DNA of 64,000 nt from an uncultured Eubacteriales bacterium (GCA_900542465.1 UQNS01000008.1:31501-95500); one strand, 5' to 3'; positions 26,710 to 36,724 are shown, counted from the stretch's first letter. Notes: a model not told the origin generated them from the letters alone. Made by a program: numbers and translations.

Positions 26710-27657
26710 ATGGAATTTCACCATGTTTCCGTCCTATTAAATGAGACGATTGATAGCCTTAACATAAGACCTGATGGTGTTTATGTTGACGGAACACTTG
26801 GTGGAGGCGGTCATTCACTTGAAATAGTGAAGAGATTGAGTGAGAAAGGTCGCCTGATAGGATTGGATAGAGATGAGAATGCTATTCAGGCGGCGTCAGA
26901 GAGATTAAAGGGCTATAAGGACAAAATCACATTTGTCAGAAGCAATTATGATAGATTTCCTGAGATCATGCAGGAACTTGGATTGGCCAGAGTCGACGGG
27001 ATAGTTCTGGATCTGGGAGTCTCCTCATATCAGCTGGATACGCCGGAAAGGGGCTTTTCATACAGAGAAGATGCTCCGCTTGATATGAGAATGGACCAGA
27101 GGCAGGAGAGAACGGCGGCTGATATTGTGAATGGATCTTCAGAAAAAGAGCTTATAAACATATTTAGGAATTATGGAGAAGAGAGATTTGCACCTCAGAT
27201 AGCCAGGCGTATAGTCAGGCAGAGAGAAGAGAAGCCTGTCCGTACGACATTTGAACTAAATGAGATCATAAAAGAGTCGATCCCTGTAAAGTTCAGACTG
27301 ACAGGAGGTCATCCATCTAAGAGGACATTTCAGGCAATACGTATCGCTCTTAATGCCGAGCTGGAAAGCTTAGAGAAGGTATTACCTGAGATGATAGAAT
27401 ATCTGAATGACAGAGGGCGTTTAAGCGTTATTACATTTCATTCGTTAGAAGACAGGATAGTAAAGAATATATTTAAGACAGCGCATGATCCATGTACGTG
27501 TCCTCCCGATTTTCCGATATGTGTGTGCGGGAACAGACCAAAGGGAAGGGTGGTCACAGGAAAGCCTGTTCTGCCTTCAGAAGAGGAAATTGAAGTAAAT
27601 AAAAGATCTAAGAGCGCTAAGCTGCGTGTATTTGAAAGAAGAACTGAGGAGAAATAA
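26710..27657 (+). CDS. rsmH: 16S rRNA (cytosine-1402-N4)-methyltransferase
   Basis: A 315-residue methyltransferase (formerly MraW). It starts MEFHHVSVLLNETI, with SAM-binding DGTLGGGGHS, LGVSSYQLD and the late signature VITFHSLEDRIVK. It is the usual second gene of the mraZ cluster and ends one base before the next start. Confidence 0.96.
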   Translation: MEFHHVSVLLNETIDSLNIRPDGVYVDGTLGGGGHSLEIVKRLSEKGRLIGLDRDENAIQAASERLKGYKDKITFVRSNYDRFPEIMQELGLARVDGIVLDLGVSSYQLDTPERGFSYREDAPLDMRMDQRQERTAADIVNGSSEKELINIFRNYGEERFAPQIARRIVRQREEKPVRTTFELNEIIKESIPVKFRLTGGHPSKRTFQAIRIALNAELESLEKVLPEMIEYLNDRGRLSVITFHSLEDRIVKNIFKTAHDPCTCPPDFPICVCGNRPKGRVVTGKPVLPSEEEIEVNKRSKSAKLRVFERRTEEK

Positions 27658-28119
27658 ATGGCTAGGTCAGAGGAGAGAAACAGAAGATATTATACACCTG
27701 GGACGGCGGCCAGGGATTTTTCTGCTGCTCCTCAGATCGAGTATCCTTCAGAAAATGACATATTAAAAAGGAGAATAAAAAGACGTGCTATCAGAAGAGC
27801 AAACAGGAGAAATTTCCTCTACCTCCTTGTTATATTGGGAATAACGGCTGTTTTATTCGGTGTATGTGTCCAATATCTTTCGCTCAGAGGGGTTTCATCC
27901 GCCAAGTCAGGTCAGATCGCGACTTTACAGGAGGAACTCAATCAGCTTAAAATAAAAAATGACGAAACTCAGGATGATATAAATACCAACATTAATTATA
28001 ATGATATTTATAACAAGGCCAAGAATGAGTATGGAATGGTCTATCCGGGAGCCGGACAGATCCGTAATTATACGATCGAAGACTCCGGTTATATCAAACA
28101 GTACCAGAATATTCCATAA
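27658..28119 (+). CDS. ftsL: FtsL/DivIC-like septal protein
   Basis: A 153-residue bitopic membrane protein. The basic cytoplasmic part (1-55) is followed by one membrane segment (FLYLLVILGITAVLFGVCV, about 57-76) and an extracellular coiled coil (about 86-120). FtsL sequences diverge greatly, so the name rests on topology and on position between rsmH and the septal PBP. Such proteins bridge FtsQ/DivIB and the FtsW-PBP synthase. Confidence 0.8.
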   Translation: MARSEERNRRYYTPGTAARDFSAAPQIEYPSENDILKRRIKRRAIRRANRRNFLYLLVILGITAVLFGVCVQYLSLRGVSSAKSGQIATLQEELNQLKIKNDETQDDINTNINYNDIYNKAKNEYGMVYPGAGQIRNYTIEDSGYIKQYQNIP

Positions 28120-28148
28120 GATACAGAAATTGGGGATGAGATATATCC

Positions 28149-30140
28149 ATGAAGAAAAATAACAATAGTAATAAAGAACAAAATGATAAGGCGATGCAGG
28201 GTAAAATGAAAAAGAAATCAGGCATTGCCTTTTTGATTGCAATAGTAATGGTAATTATACTTATAATAAGAGTCATAGTTATCAATGCGGCAAACGGCGA
28301 AAAGTACTCGAAGATAGTACTTAACCATCAGGCGTATACTTCTGAGAGGATAACAGCAAAAAGAGGCGAGATCCTCGACAGAAACGGCATGGTGCTCGCT
28401 TACAGCAAGAAAGTATATAACCTCTTAATAGATCCTGAGAGGATACTTTCAGATGATGCCAGGTATAAAACTCCGCTGAAAGAGATGCTTATGGAGTGCT
28501 TCAATTATTCTCCTTCTGACCTGGAGGCTGCAGTTAATGAAAATACTTCCAGCAGGTATAAAAAGATCCTTTCTGATCTTACGGAAGATCAGGTGGCATC
28601 GTTCAACAAGATAAGGGAAAAGAATCTGAATATCGCATCAGCTGCATGGCTGGAAGATGACTATATAAGAACATATCCTTTTAATAATCTTGCATCTGAT
28701 GTCATTGGATTTTCATCAAATGCAAATGGCGGAGAGATAGGTCTTGAAAGACAGTACAATAACGTACTCACAGGAGTCGATGGGCTCAATTACACGTATG
28801 TAGAGGAAAATCTGGAGACCAATAAGACTATTAAATCAGCTCAGGATGGAAAGTCAGTAGTTACGACCATTGATTATGGTGTCCAGAATATTATAGAAAA
28901 ATATATAAGGGAATATAACGAAAAAAAGCCGTCTGCCAATACAGCAGTTGTAGTTGCAGATCCTCATACAGGTGAGATCCTTGGCATGGCTTCCTATCCT
29001 AATTTCAACCTGAATAATCCGAGAGATCTAAGCGTTAAGTACAAGTCGGAAGATATCGCCAAGATGAACGATAAGGAGAAAACGGATGCGCTTTACAGCA
29101 TATGGAACAATTTCTGTGTATCTCAGACCTATGAACCGGGTTCCACATTTAAAGCGATAACGGTTGCCGGAGCCCTGGAAGAAAATAAGACCAGAGACGG
29201 AGAGCGCTTCTTCTGCGCCGGAAGCACACATATTGCTAATTATATTATCAAATGCTGGAGAAGTGCAGTAGGCGGACACGGAAATCTTGATCTTGAAGAG
29301 GCTCTGGGAGATTCATGTAACGTTGTCCTCATGGAGCTTGCTAAGAGGCTTGGGCCACAGGATTTTATAAAATACCAGATGCTTTTCGGGTTTGGAAGCA
29401 GAACAGGTATAGACCTTCCTGGGGAAGAAAGAGGTATTGTCCAGGATCCCAACTCTATGTCAGAGGTAGACGTGGCAACTAACTCATTTGGTCAGTCTGT
29501 CAACGTAAATATGGTTCAGATGATAGGCGCTTATTGTTCTATTATCAATGGCGGTTATTATTATCAGCCGCATATGGTCAAAGAAATAAGAAATTCCAAC
29601 GGAGAAACTATAAAAACAGTAAATCCTACGGTACTCAGGCAGACTATAACGAAAGAGACGTCGAATACTTTGAAGAAATTCTTTAAGGCCGGCGTTGACA
29701 AGTATGCTGTACAATATTCCAAAGTCGATGGCTATTCGATCGGCGGTAAAACGGCGACAGCGGAGAAACTGCCAAGAACTGATAAGAAATGGCTCATATC
29801 AGTTATGTCATTTGCCCCGGTAGATAATCCTAAATTCCTTTTATATGTGCTTATTGATGAACCGGATGGAACAACGGGCGGAGAAGGTGACGGAACCGAT
29901 TCTCAGACGCTTACAAAAAGCATCCTGACAGAGCTTCTGCCATATCTGGGAGTCCAGAAAGACGGAACGAGTGAGGAGACTACACATACAACGCAGTCAG
30001 AAAACGGGGATACCGATAATCAGAACCATAATGAAGGGGTAGAGGTACCGGATGTCGGATCCACAGAGACGGTGCCGGCTAACAATGAATTTGAAACTGA
30101 ACCTACACAGACGACAAAGTATGTGGAAGGGGGAGAATAA
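28149..30140 (+). CDS. Class B penicillin-binding protein (septal transpeptidase, FtsI/SpoVD type)
   Basis: A 663-residue transpeptidase that cross-links septal peptidoglycan together with FtsW. An N-terminal membrane segment (about 27-47) is followed by the dimerisation/pedestal domain starting ERITAKRGEILDRNGMVLAY. The catalytic Ser332 is in STFK (332-335), the second motif is SCN (389-391), and the third reads KTA (534-536) instead of the usual KTG. The C-terminal 60 residues are Thr/Glu/Asn-rich and probably disordered; no PASTA domain is seen. It could be the vegetative PBP2b-like enzyme or SpoVD. Confidence 0.9.
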   Translation: MKKNNNSNKEQNDKAMQGKMKKKSGIAFLIAIVMVIILIIRVIVINAANGEKYSKIVLNHQAYTSERITAKRGEILDRNGMVLAYSKKVYNLLIDPERILSDDARYKTPLKEMLMECFNYSPSDLEAAVNENTSSRYKKILSDLTEDQVASFNKIREKNLNIASAAWLEDDYIRTYPFNNLASDVIGFSSNANGGEIGLERQYNNVLTGVDGLNYTYVEENLETNKTIKSAQDGKSVVTTIDYGVQNIIEKYIREYNEKKPSANTAVVVADPHTGEILGMASYPNFNLNNPRDLSVKYKSEDIAKMNDKEKTDALYSIWNNFCVSQTYEPGSTFKAITVAGALEENKTRDGERFFCAGSTHIANYIIKCWRSAVGGHGNLDLEEALGDSCNVVLMELAKRLGPQDFIKYQMLFGFGSRTGIDLPGEERGIVQDPNSMSEVDVATNSFGQSVNVNMVQMIGAYCSIINGGYYYQPHMVKEIRNSNGETIKTVNPTVLRQTITKETSNTLKKFFKAGVDKYAVQYSKVDGYSIGGKTATAEKLPRTDKKWLISVMSFAPVDNPKFLLYVLIDEPDGTTGGEGDGTDSQTLTKSILTELLPYLGVQKDGTSEETTHTTQSENGDTDNQNHNEGVEVPDVGSTETVPANNEFETEPTQTTKYVEGGE

Positions 30141-30142
30141 TA

Positions 30143-31492
30143 ATGGATGATTTTAAAAAGGTCTTTGTTATAGGAACGGGAATTAGCGGGATCAATGCGG
30201 CTAATTTTCTTAACAAACATGGGAAGACCGTGATCTTATATGATTCAAATGACTCGATCGATAAGGATAAGGTAAGAGATCAGCTTGATAATAAGGAAAC
30301 AGAAATAATTGCCGGAAATCTGTCAGATTCAGTCATTGATTCAGCAGATCTTCTGATACCCAGTCCCGGAGTTTTTCCCGAAAGTGAGATCTTTCAGAGA
30401 TTCGTGAGGAAGGATATTCCTATATGGGGAGAAATAGAGCTGGCTTATAGATTTGAAAAAGGAAAAGTTATCGCTATAACCGGGACCAACGGCAAGACCA
30501 CTACTACAACACTGGTGGGAGAAATGGTCAAAGCCTGGAATGAAAAGACTTTTGTCGTAGGAAACATTGGTTATCCATACACGAATGAGGTGGATAAGAC
30601 GAGCGAGGATTCCTATTCAGTGGCAGAAATTTCCAGCTATCAGCTGGAAACGATGATAGGCTTTCATCCTGTGATATCGGCGATTACAAATATTACGCCG
30701 GACCATATGGACAGACACCATACTATGGATGAGTATGAAAGAGTAAAAGAGTCCATAACAAAGAACCAGACTAAAAGTGATACGTGTATCCTTAACTATG
30801 ATGATGAAAGATTGCGAAAATTCGGAGAGGAAAAATGTCCGGCCAGCGTAATATGGTTTGGAAGAAAAAAACAGCCGGAAAATGGTTTTTACCTAGTGGG
30901 AGACCATATCTATCTTGTCAGGGGCAAACAGAAAGCGCCGATCTTAAACATCAACCAGGTAAAGCTCCTTGGAGATCATAATTATGAAAATATCATGGTT
31001 GCGCTTGGAGTTGCAATGGCCCTGGGGATGCCTCTCGATATAGCGCTCAGCGTTATAAAAAATTTTAATGCTGTTGAGCACAGAATAGAATTTGTAGCCA
31101 ATATAAACGATGTGGACTATTACAATGATTCTAAGGGAACCAATCCGGATGCGGCAATCAAAGCTATAGAGGCAATGAGGAAACCTGTGGTCCTCATTGC
31201 AGGCGGATATGACAAAGGCGTAGAATTCGATGAGTATATCAAGGCTTTTGGTGATAAAGTGAAGGAAGTAGTCGTACTTGGACAGACTGCGGATAAAATA
31301 ATAGAAACCGCTAAGAAGTATAATTTCACGAATATTAAAAAGGTCGGCACGTTAGAAGAGGCTGTGTCTGTATGCAAGGCGGATGCGGTCCCGGGTGACT
31401 GCGTATTGCTGTCTCCTGCCTGCGCAAGCTGGGGAATGTTTACCAATTTCGAAGAGCGTGGAAGACTTTTCAAGGAATATGTAAAAGCTTAA
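30143..31492 (+). CDS. murD: UDP-N-acetylmuramoyl-L-alanine-D-glutamate ligase
   Basis: A 449-residue Mur ligase that adds D-Glu to UDP-MurNAc-L-Ala. The ATP site is AITGTNGKTTTTTLVGEM, followed by EISSYQLE, NITPDHMDRH and the Mur-ligase C-terminal domain with NDSKGTNPDAA and LLSPACASWGMF. It starts three bases after the PBP gene. In most Firmicutes mraY and often murE/F would lie here; they do not. Confidence 0.95.
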   Translation: MDDFKKVFVIGTGISGINAANFLNKHGKTVILYDSNDSIDKDKVRDQLDNKETEIIAGNLSDSVIDSADLLIPSPGVFPESEIFQRFVRKDIPIWGEIELAYRFEKGKVIAITGTNGKTTTTTLVGEMVKAWNEKTFVVGNIGYPYTNEVDKTSEDSYSVAEISSYQLETMIGFHPVISAITNITPDHMDRHHTMDEYERVKESITKNQTKSDTCILNYDDERLRKFGEEKCPASVIWFGRKKQPENGFYLVGDHIYLVRGKQKAPILNINQVKLLGDHNYENIMVALGVAMALGMPLDIALSVIKNFNAVEHRIEFVANINDVDYYNDSKGTNPDAAIKAIEAMRKPVVLIAGGYDKGVEFDEYIKAFGDKVKEVVVLGQTADKIIETAKKYNFTNIKKVGTLEEAVSVCKADAVPGDCVLLSPACASWGMFTNFEERGRLFKEYVKA

Positions 31493-31506
31493 GAGGGAGA
31501 TAAGAA

Positions 31507-32751
31507 GTGGCTCTATTTGGGAAAAAAACTGCCCAGGTTGCCAGTATAGGCAGGAAAAAAGCAGATCCTGCCGCAGCTGAAACAGCCGGTGGCACAAGGA
31601 AAGTTAGACGAAGGTTCGTCGATAGACCTATAAGGCATTTTGATTATGCTCTTCTTTTTGCGCTGGCATTTCTGATAGGATTCGGTCTGGTAATGATCTA
31701 TTCAGCATCGTCCTACTCTTCTGAGATCGATTATGGAAATTCTTCCGGCTATTTTAAAAAGCAGTTTATTTCTGTAATTCTGGGTGTGATATTTATGATA
31801 TTCTCCTACAACTTTGACTATCATAAGTATGAAGGTAAGCTGGCTACGATAATATTCGGCTTTTCTCTGCTTTCTATGTTTCTGCTTCTTACTCCGCTAG
31901 GTAAGACGGTAAATGGTGCGCGAAGGTGGATAAACCTGAAGTTCACAACTGTACAGCCGGCTGAATTTGTTAAGATAGGTGTTATCTTATTGACGGCAAC
32001 AGTCATTATAATGGCGGCAAAAAGTATTTCAAAAAGGAAGCAGCTGTTCAAAATATGGGGCATATGCGGAGTAGTGCCTGCGCTGCTCGTATATGGGATC
32101 AGTTCCAACCTTTCCAGTGCGATCATTATATTATCACTGGCCTTTATGCTGACATTTATTGCTCATCCGGGATTTAAGCCCTACCTGATCATAGCGGGAA
32201 TAATAACCGTAGTTGTCCTGATAATAGTTATATATGGTTCCACAGCAACGGCAGATACGGCCAGCTGGAGACTCAACAGGGTCTTTGTCTGGTTAAAACC
32301 GGAGGAGTATGCGGAAACGACTGCTTACCAGACGGTACAGTCACTTTATGCAATAGGCTCAGGCGGCGTATTTGGCAAGGGACTGGGAAGGAGTTTACAG
32401 AAGCTGAGCTACATTCCGGAAGCCCAGAATGATATGATTTTTGCGATCATCTGTGAAGAGCTTGGAATATTCGGTGCTATACTGATCATAGGTGTATTTG
32501 TTCTTTTGCTGTGGAGACTGTACGTAATAGCTACAAAGGCAAGAGATAAATTCGGAACTCTTATAACTATGGGGATATTCTTCCAGATATTGATTCAGGT
32601 ATTTTTAAATATAGGCGTTGCAACAAACCTGATACCTAACACAGGTGTGACCCTGCCTTTTATTTCGTATGGAGGTTCATCTGTGGCGATCCTCATGTTT
32701 GAGATGGGAATTGCTTTAAATGTATCCCGATATATTAGACTGGACAAATAA
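31507..32751 (+). CDS. ftsW: Peptidoglycan glycosyltransferase FtsW (SEDS family)
   Basis: A 414-residue polytopic membrane enzyme that polymerises lipid II at the septum with its cognate PBP. It starts with GTG after GAGGGAGATAAGAA. After a basic cytoplasmic head of about 45 residues come about ten membrane segments; SEDS landmarks are GARRWINL, QPAEFVKIG, EAQNDMIFAIICEELG and PNTGVTLPFISYGGSS. RodA is the alternative but the context (murD, ftsQ, ftsZ) favours FtsW. Confidence 0.93.
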   Translation: MALFGKKTAQVASIGRKKADPAAAETAGGTRKVRRRFVDRPIRHFDYALLFALAFLIGFGLVMIYSASSYSSEIDYGNSSGYFKKQFISVILGVIFMIFSYNFDYHKYEGKLATIIFGFSLLSMFLLLTPLGKTVNGARRWINLKFTTVQPAEFVKIGVILLTATVIIMAAKSISKRKQLFKIWGICGVVPALLVYGISSNLSSAIIILSLAFMLTFIAHPGFKPYLIIAGIITVVVLIIVIYGSTATADTASWRLNRVFVWLKPEEYAETTAYQTVQSLYAIGSGGVFGKGLGRSLQKLSYIPEAQNDMIFAIICEELGIFGAILIIGVFVLLLWRLYVIATKARDKFGTLITMGIFFQILIQVFLNIGVATNLIPNTGVTLPFISYGGSSVAILMFEMGIALNVSRYIRLDK

Positions 32752-32762
32752 GGACTATAAAC

Positions 32763-33518
32763 ATGGAAGAGAGCGAAGATCTGAAAGAAGAAATAAAAAT
32801 TAAAAAGCCCGGTAAAAAGATAAAGGGAAGGATTCTCGGAGGTATAGCTGTAGGGATAGGTATCCTGATACTTGTGGGAGCTCTGGCCTTCAGAACGAAG
32901 ACAGTTACTTATGAGGGAAATATCCATATATCAGATGAACAGCTGACCCGACATATATTTGGGGATAAATTGCCAAATTCGCTGATATATAAGTTCTTCG
33001 GCGGACGGAGCAAGACTATCCCTTATGTGGAAAGCTATGATGTAAGTATTAAGAAGCCTGATGTTCTTCATATAACGATCCATGAGAAGCAGATAGTCGG
33101 ATATGTAGAATATATGGGAAATAACGTCTACATAGATAACTATGGCAAGGTCGTTGACAGCACGAGCGAAGTTTTTGAGGATATTCCAAGGATGGAAGGC
33201 CTTGAATTCGACAAGATGGTTATAGATGAGGTTCCCGAGGCGAAAAATCAGACAGGTTACAAAAATATAATCGCATTTGCAAGTGCTTATCATAAATATG
33301 GTTTGAAGTCAGGGAGCATATCAGTTGATGGGGATGGTAATACTACTATAAAGATCGGTAATATTTCAGCTGCCTGTGGAAAGCCGGAAAATGCAGAGCA
33401 GAAAGTAGCCAGACTTAACAGGCTTTTACCGCAGATGTCAGACCTGAAAGGAGTTCTTCATCTTGAAGATTTTGATGGGTCACAGAAAGATATCTATTTC
33501 ACTAAAAGTGAGGGATAA
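32763..33518 (+). CDS. ftsQ: Cell division protein FtsQ/DivIB
   Basis: A 251-residue bitopic protein with a basic, Lys-rich cytoplasmic head, a membrane segment at about 27-45 (GGIAVGIGILILVGALAF) and an extracytoplasmic POTRA domain (VTYEGNIHISDEQLTRHIFG onward) plus a beta domain. Sequence conservation is weak in this family; the call relies on architecture and the position just before ftsZ. Confidence 0.85.
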   Translation: MEESEDLKEEIKIKKPGKKIKGRILGGIAVGIGILILVGALAFRTKTVTYEGNIHISDEQLTRHIFGDKLPNSLIYKFFGGRSKTIPYVESYDVSIKKPDVLHITIHEKQIVGYVEYMGNNVYIDNYGKVVDSTSEVFEDIPRMEGLEFDKMVIDEVPEAKNQTGYKNIIAFASAYHKYGLKSGSISVDGDGNTTIKIGNISAACGKPENAEQKVARLNRLLPQMSDLKGVLHLEDFDGSQKDIYFTKSEG

Positions 33519-33544
33519 TTACCGAAATTTTTATAAAATATCGG

Positions 33545-33573
33545 TTGAAATGTAAGAAAAAACAATATAGAAT
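33545..33573 (+). promoter_or_regulatory. ftsZ promoter
   Basis: TTGAAA (33545-33550), 17 bases, TAGAAT (33568-33573). It would let ftsZ be transcribed independently of the upstream cluster. Confidence 0.7.
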
Positions 33574-33617
33574 GTATCTATTAGAGACTGAGTTGGGAAT
33601 TAAGGAGGGCTATTGCC

Positions 33618-34781
33618 TTGTTAGAGATTAATACAAATGATGTGGAGCCAGTTGCAAGAATTAAGGTCATCGGTGTTGGTGGTGCAGGTAATAATGCTGT
33701 AAACCGTATGGTAGATGCAGGCGTAGGAAGCTGTGAGCTGATCGGGGTGAATACGGATGCTCAGGCTTTACTTGGCTGTAAAGCTCCTACAACGATCCAG
33801 ATCGGGGAAAAACTGACAAAGGGTCTTGGTGCCGGTGCTCAGCCGGAAGTTGGTGAAAAGGCAGCAGAGGAAAGCATCGAAGAAGTAGCAAGAGCTATTG
33901 AAGGCGCTGATATGGTGTTCGTAACATGTGGTATGGGCGGTGGAACAGGAACAGGAGCTGCGCCTGTTATCGCAAGCCTTGCTAAAGCATCAGGAGCTTT
34001 GACGGTTGGTGTTGTTACGAGACCATTTACATTTGAAGGAAAGAGACGTCTTGATAATGCTATCTCAGGTATTGATAAGCTTAAAGACAGTGTAGATACA
34101 CTTATCGTCATTCCTAATGATAAACTCCTGGAGATCGTGGATAAGAGAACATCTATGCCTGAAGCACTCAAGAAGGCTGATGAAGTTCTTCAGCAGTCAG
34201 TTCAGGGAATCACAGACCTTATCAATGTTCCTGCACTTATCAATCTTGACTTTGCTGATGTTCAGACAGTTATGAAGGATATGGGATTTGCTCATATCGG
34301 AATCGGTTATGCATCCGGCGATGATAAGGCACTGGAAGCTGTTAAGCAGGCTGTGACTAGTCCGCTTCTTGAGACTACCATCACCGGTGCAGCTAACATT
34401 ATCATCAATATTTCCGGAAACGCTTCTCTTGAAGATGTTAATATTGCAGCAAGCTATGTAAGAGAAGTTGCAGGTGAGGATGCTAATGTTATCTTTGGTG
34501 TTATGTATGAGGAAACACAGGACGACAGCATTTCTATAACAGTTATCGCGACAGGTATGGATGATGAGGAACTTTCTAAGGTATCAGGAATTGTTTTTAA
34601 TACTCCTGCATCTGAGAAGAAGTCCGCAGCTCCGGCCAAGCCGGTCGTAAGCGCACCTGTAAGCAAAGCTGTAGAGACTCAGAAGAAGATCGATTCTATC
34701 ACTACACAGAAACCTGTTGAGACTAGCGTTCCCGCACAGGGTATCCATATTCCGGGATTCCTGCAGCGTAATGACGACTAA
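33618..34781 (+). CDS. ftsZ: Cell division GTPase FtsZ
   Basis: A 387-residue tubulin homologue that forms the division ring. It starts with TTG behind TAAGGAGGG. The tubulin signature GGGTGTG is at 107-113, the N-terminus reads IKVIGVGGAGNNAVNRM and the T7 synergy loop is NLDFADVQTVM. After about residue 315 there is an Ala/Pro/Lys/Ser linker and the C-terminal peptide IPGFLQ that binds membrane tethers. No ftsA is adjacent, so SepF or another tether must lie elsewhere. Confidence 0.97.
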   Translation: MLEINTNDVEPVARIKVIGVGGAGNNAVNRMVDAGVGSCELIGVNTDAQALLGCKAPTTIQIGEKLTKGLGAGAQPEVGEKAAEESIEEVARAIEGADMVFVTCGMGGGTGTGAAPVIASLAKASGALTVGVVTRPFTFEGKRRLDNAISGIDKLKDSVDTLIVIPNDKLLEIVDKRTSMPEALKKADEVLQQSVQGITDLINVPALINLDFADVQTVMKDMGFAHIGIGYASGDDKALEAVKQAVTSPLLETTITGAANIIINISGNASLEDVNIAASYVREVAGEDANVIFGVMYEETQDDSISITVIATGMDDEELSKVSGIVFNTPASEKKSAAPAKPVVSAPVSKAVETQKKIDSITTQKPVETSVPAQGIHIPGFLQRNDD

Positions 34782-34809
34782 TAAAATTTGAATCAATTGT
34801 TTTGTATAT

Positions 34810-34837
34810 GACCGTCAAAGCTTTGGCGGTCTTTTTT
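34810..34837 (+). terminator. Terminator after ftsZ
   Basis: GACCGTCAAA and TTTGGCGGTC pair around GC, followed by six T. It ends the division cluster before lepA. Confidence 0.85.
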
Positions 34838-34864
34838 GAATCAATGAGTAATCGGAGGAAGGTA

Positions 34865-36676
34865 ATGGCAGATAATCAAAAATTTGTAAGAAATTTTTGT
34901 ATCATAGCTCATATCGATCATGGAAAATCAACACTTGCTGACAGAATGATCGAAAAAACACAGACGCTTACAGAAAGAGAGATGCAGGAGCAGGTCCTTG
35001 ACAACATGGATCTTGAGAGAGAGCGTGGGATCACGATAAAGGCTCAGACAGTCCGTCTCAAGTACAAGGCGTCTGATGGAAACGAGTATGTTTTCAATCT
35101 TATAGATACGCCGGGACACGTGGATTTTAACTATGAAGTATCGAGATCCCTTGCAGCCTGTGAGGGAGCAATCCTTGTAGTTGATGCGGCACAGGGGATC
35201 GAAGCCCAGACATTGGCTAATGTGTATCTGGCACTTGATCATGACCTGGAAGTATTTCCTGTGATAAATAAGATCGATCTGCCAAGTGCTGACCCTGATA
35301 AGGTCAAGGAAGAGATAGAGGATGTCATTGGGATAGAAGCTCATGATGCGCCTTTGATCTCTGCCAAAAATGGTCTGAATATAGAAGATGTACTGGAAGC
35401 GGTAGTGACCAAGATACCGCCTCCGGAGGGTGATCCGGGGAAACCTTTGTCAGCGCTTATATTTGACTCATATTATGATGTTTATAAGGGAGCTGTCATT
35501 TTTGTCAGGATCATGGATGGTACAGTGAAAAAAGGCACCAAGATCAAGCTTATGGCTACAGGAGCGGTGGAAGAGGTGGCCGAAGTCGGAACATTTGGTC
35601 CGGGCCAGTTTCTGCCATGCGATGAACTTTCCGCGGGAATGGTAGGATATATAGCAGCGGCAATAAAAAATGTACGGGACGTAAGCGTCGGAGATACTGT
35701 TACAGAAGATAAGAAAGAATGCCCAAAGCCGCTTCCAGGATATAAAAAAGTTAATCCAATGGTATTCTGCGGCATATATCCTGCAGACGGAGCCAAGTAT
35801 CAGGATCTGAGGGATGCGCTTGAAAAACTGCAGTTAAATGACGCGGCCCTCACATATGAGCCTGAAACGTCAGTAGCTCTGGGCTTCGGATTCAGATGTG
35901 GTTTTTTAGGCCTTCTTCATCTTGATGTAATACAGGAAAGACTTGAGAGAGAATATAATCTTGATATCGTGACAACAGCACCCGGTGTAGTTTATAAGGT
36001 ACATAAAACCGATGGTGAAATGATCGAGCTGACCAACCCATCTAACCTGCCGGAACCATCTAAGATCGACTACATGGAAGAACCTATAGTAAAAGCTGAG
36101 ATCATGGTAACGACCGAATTTGTCGGAGCGATCATGGAACTTTGCCAGCAGAGGCGGGGGATCTACCATGGAATGGAGTATATAGAACAGACAAGAGCGC
36201 TACTGAAGTATGAGCTGCCACTGAACGAGATCATATATGATTTCTTTGATGCCTTAAAATCAAGATCCAGAGGATATGCTTCATTTGATTATGAACTTTC
36301 AGGATATACAAGATCTGAGCTTGTTAAACTGGACATTATGATCAACAAGGAAGAAGTAGACGCGCTTTCATTTATCGTATTTGAAGGTTCAGCAGTAGAA
36401 CGCGGAAGAAAAATGTGTGAAAAGCTGAAAAATGAGATCCCTCGTCAGCTCTTTGAGATCCCTATACAGGCAGCAATAGGTAATAAGATCATTGCAAGAG
36501 AAACAGTAAAAGCCCTTCGTAAAGATGTCCTTGCCAAGTGCTATGGTGGTGATATTTCCCGAAAGAAGAAACTTCTTGAAAAACAGAAAGAAGGAAAGAA
36601 GAGAATGCGCCAGATCGGCAAGGTGACGATCCCGCAGCAGGCATTCATGAGCGTACTGAAATTAGATGATGAATAA
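34865..36676 (+). CDS. lepA: Elongation factor 4 (LepA)
   Basis: A 603-residue translational GTPase that back-translocates stalled ribosomes. ATG 34865 follows CGGAGGAAGG; the upstream in-frame ATG at 34802 lies before the ftsZ terminator and is rejected. G motifs are AHIDHGKST, DTPGHVDF and NKIDLPSADP. The LepA-specific C-terminal domain (CYGGDISRKKKLLEKQKEGK) is complete. Confidence 0.97.
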   Translation: MADNQKFVRNFCIIAHIDHGKSTLADRMIEKTQTLTEREMQEQVLDNMDLERERGITIKAQTVRLKYKASDGNEYVFNLIDTPGHVDFNYEVSRSLAACEGAILVVDAAQGIEAQTLANVYLALDHDLEVFPVINKIDLPSADPDKVKEEIEDVIGIEAHDAPLISAKNGLNIEDVLEAVVTKIPPPEGDPGKPLSALIFDSYYDVYKGAVIFVRIMDGTVKKGTKIKLMATGAVEEVAEVGTFGPGQFLPCDELSAGMVGYIAAAIKNVRDVSVGDTVTEDKKECPKPLPGYKKVNPMVFCGIYPADGAKYQDLRDALEKLQLNDAALTYEPETSVALGFGFRCGFLGLLHLDVIQERLEREYNLDIVTTAPGVVYKVHKTDGEMIELTNPSNLPEPSKIDYMEEPIVKAEIMVTTEFVGAIMELCQQRRGIYHGMEYIEQTRALLKYELPLNEIIYDFFDALKSRSRGYASFDYELSGYTRSELVKLDIMINKEEVDALSFIVFEGSAVERGRKMCEKLKNEIPRQLFEIPIQAAIGNKIIARETVKALRKDVLAKCYGGDISRKKKLLEKQKEGKKRMRQIGKVTIPQQAFMSVLKLDDE

Positions 36677-36689
36677 GTCGTAAATACAA

Positions 36690-36718
36690 TTGACATATCT
36701 ATATACATATACTATAAT
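36690..36718 (+). promoter_or_regulatory. rplM-rpsI promoter
   Basis: Perfect consensus: TTGACA (36690-36695), 17 bases, TATAAT (36713-36718). The leader to the rplM ATG is about 135 bases. Confidence 0.9.
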
Positions 36719-36724
36719 AACAAA

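Noticed and set aside
34802..34864. N-terminal extension of LepA from the ATG at 34802
   Set aside because: It covers the ftsZ terminator, and the ATG at 34865 has a strong GGAGG site and the normal family start.
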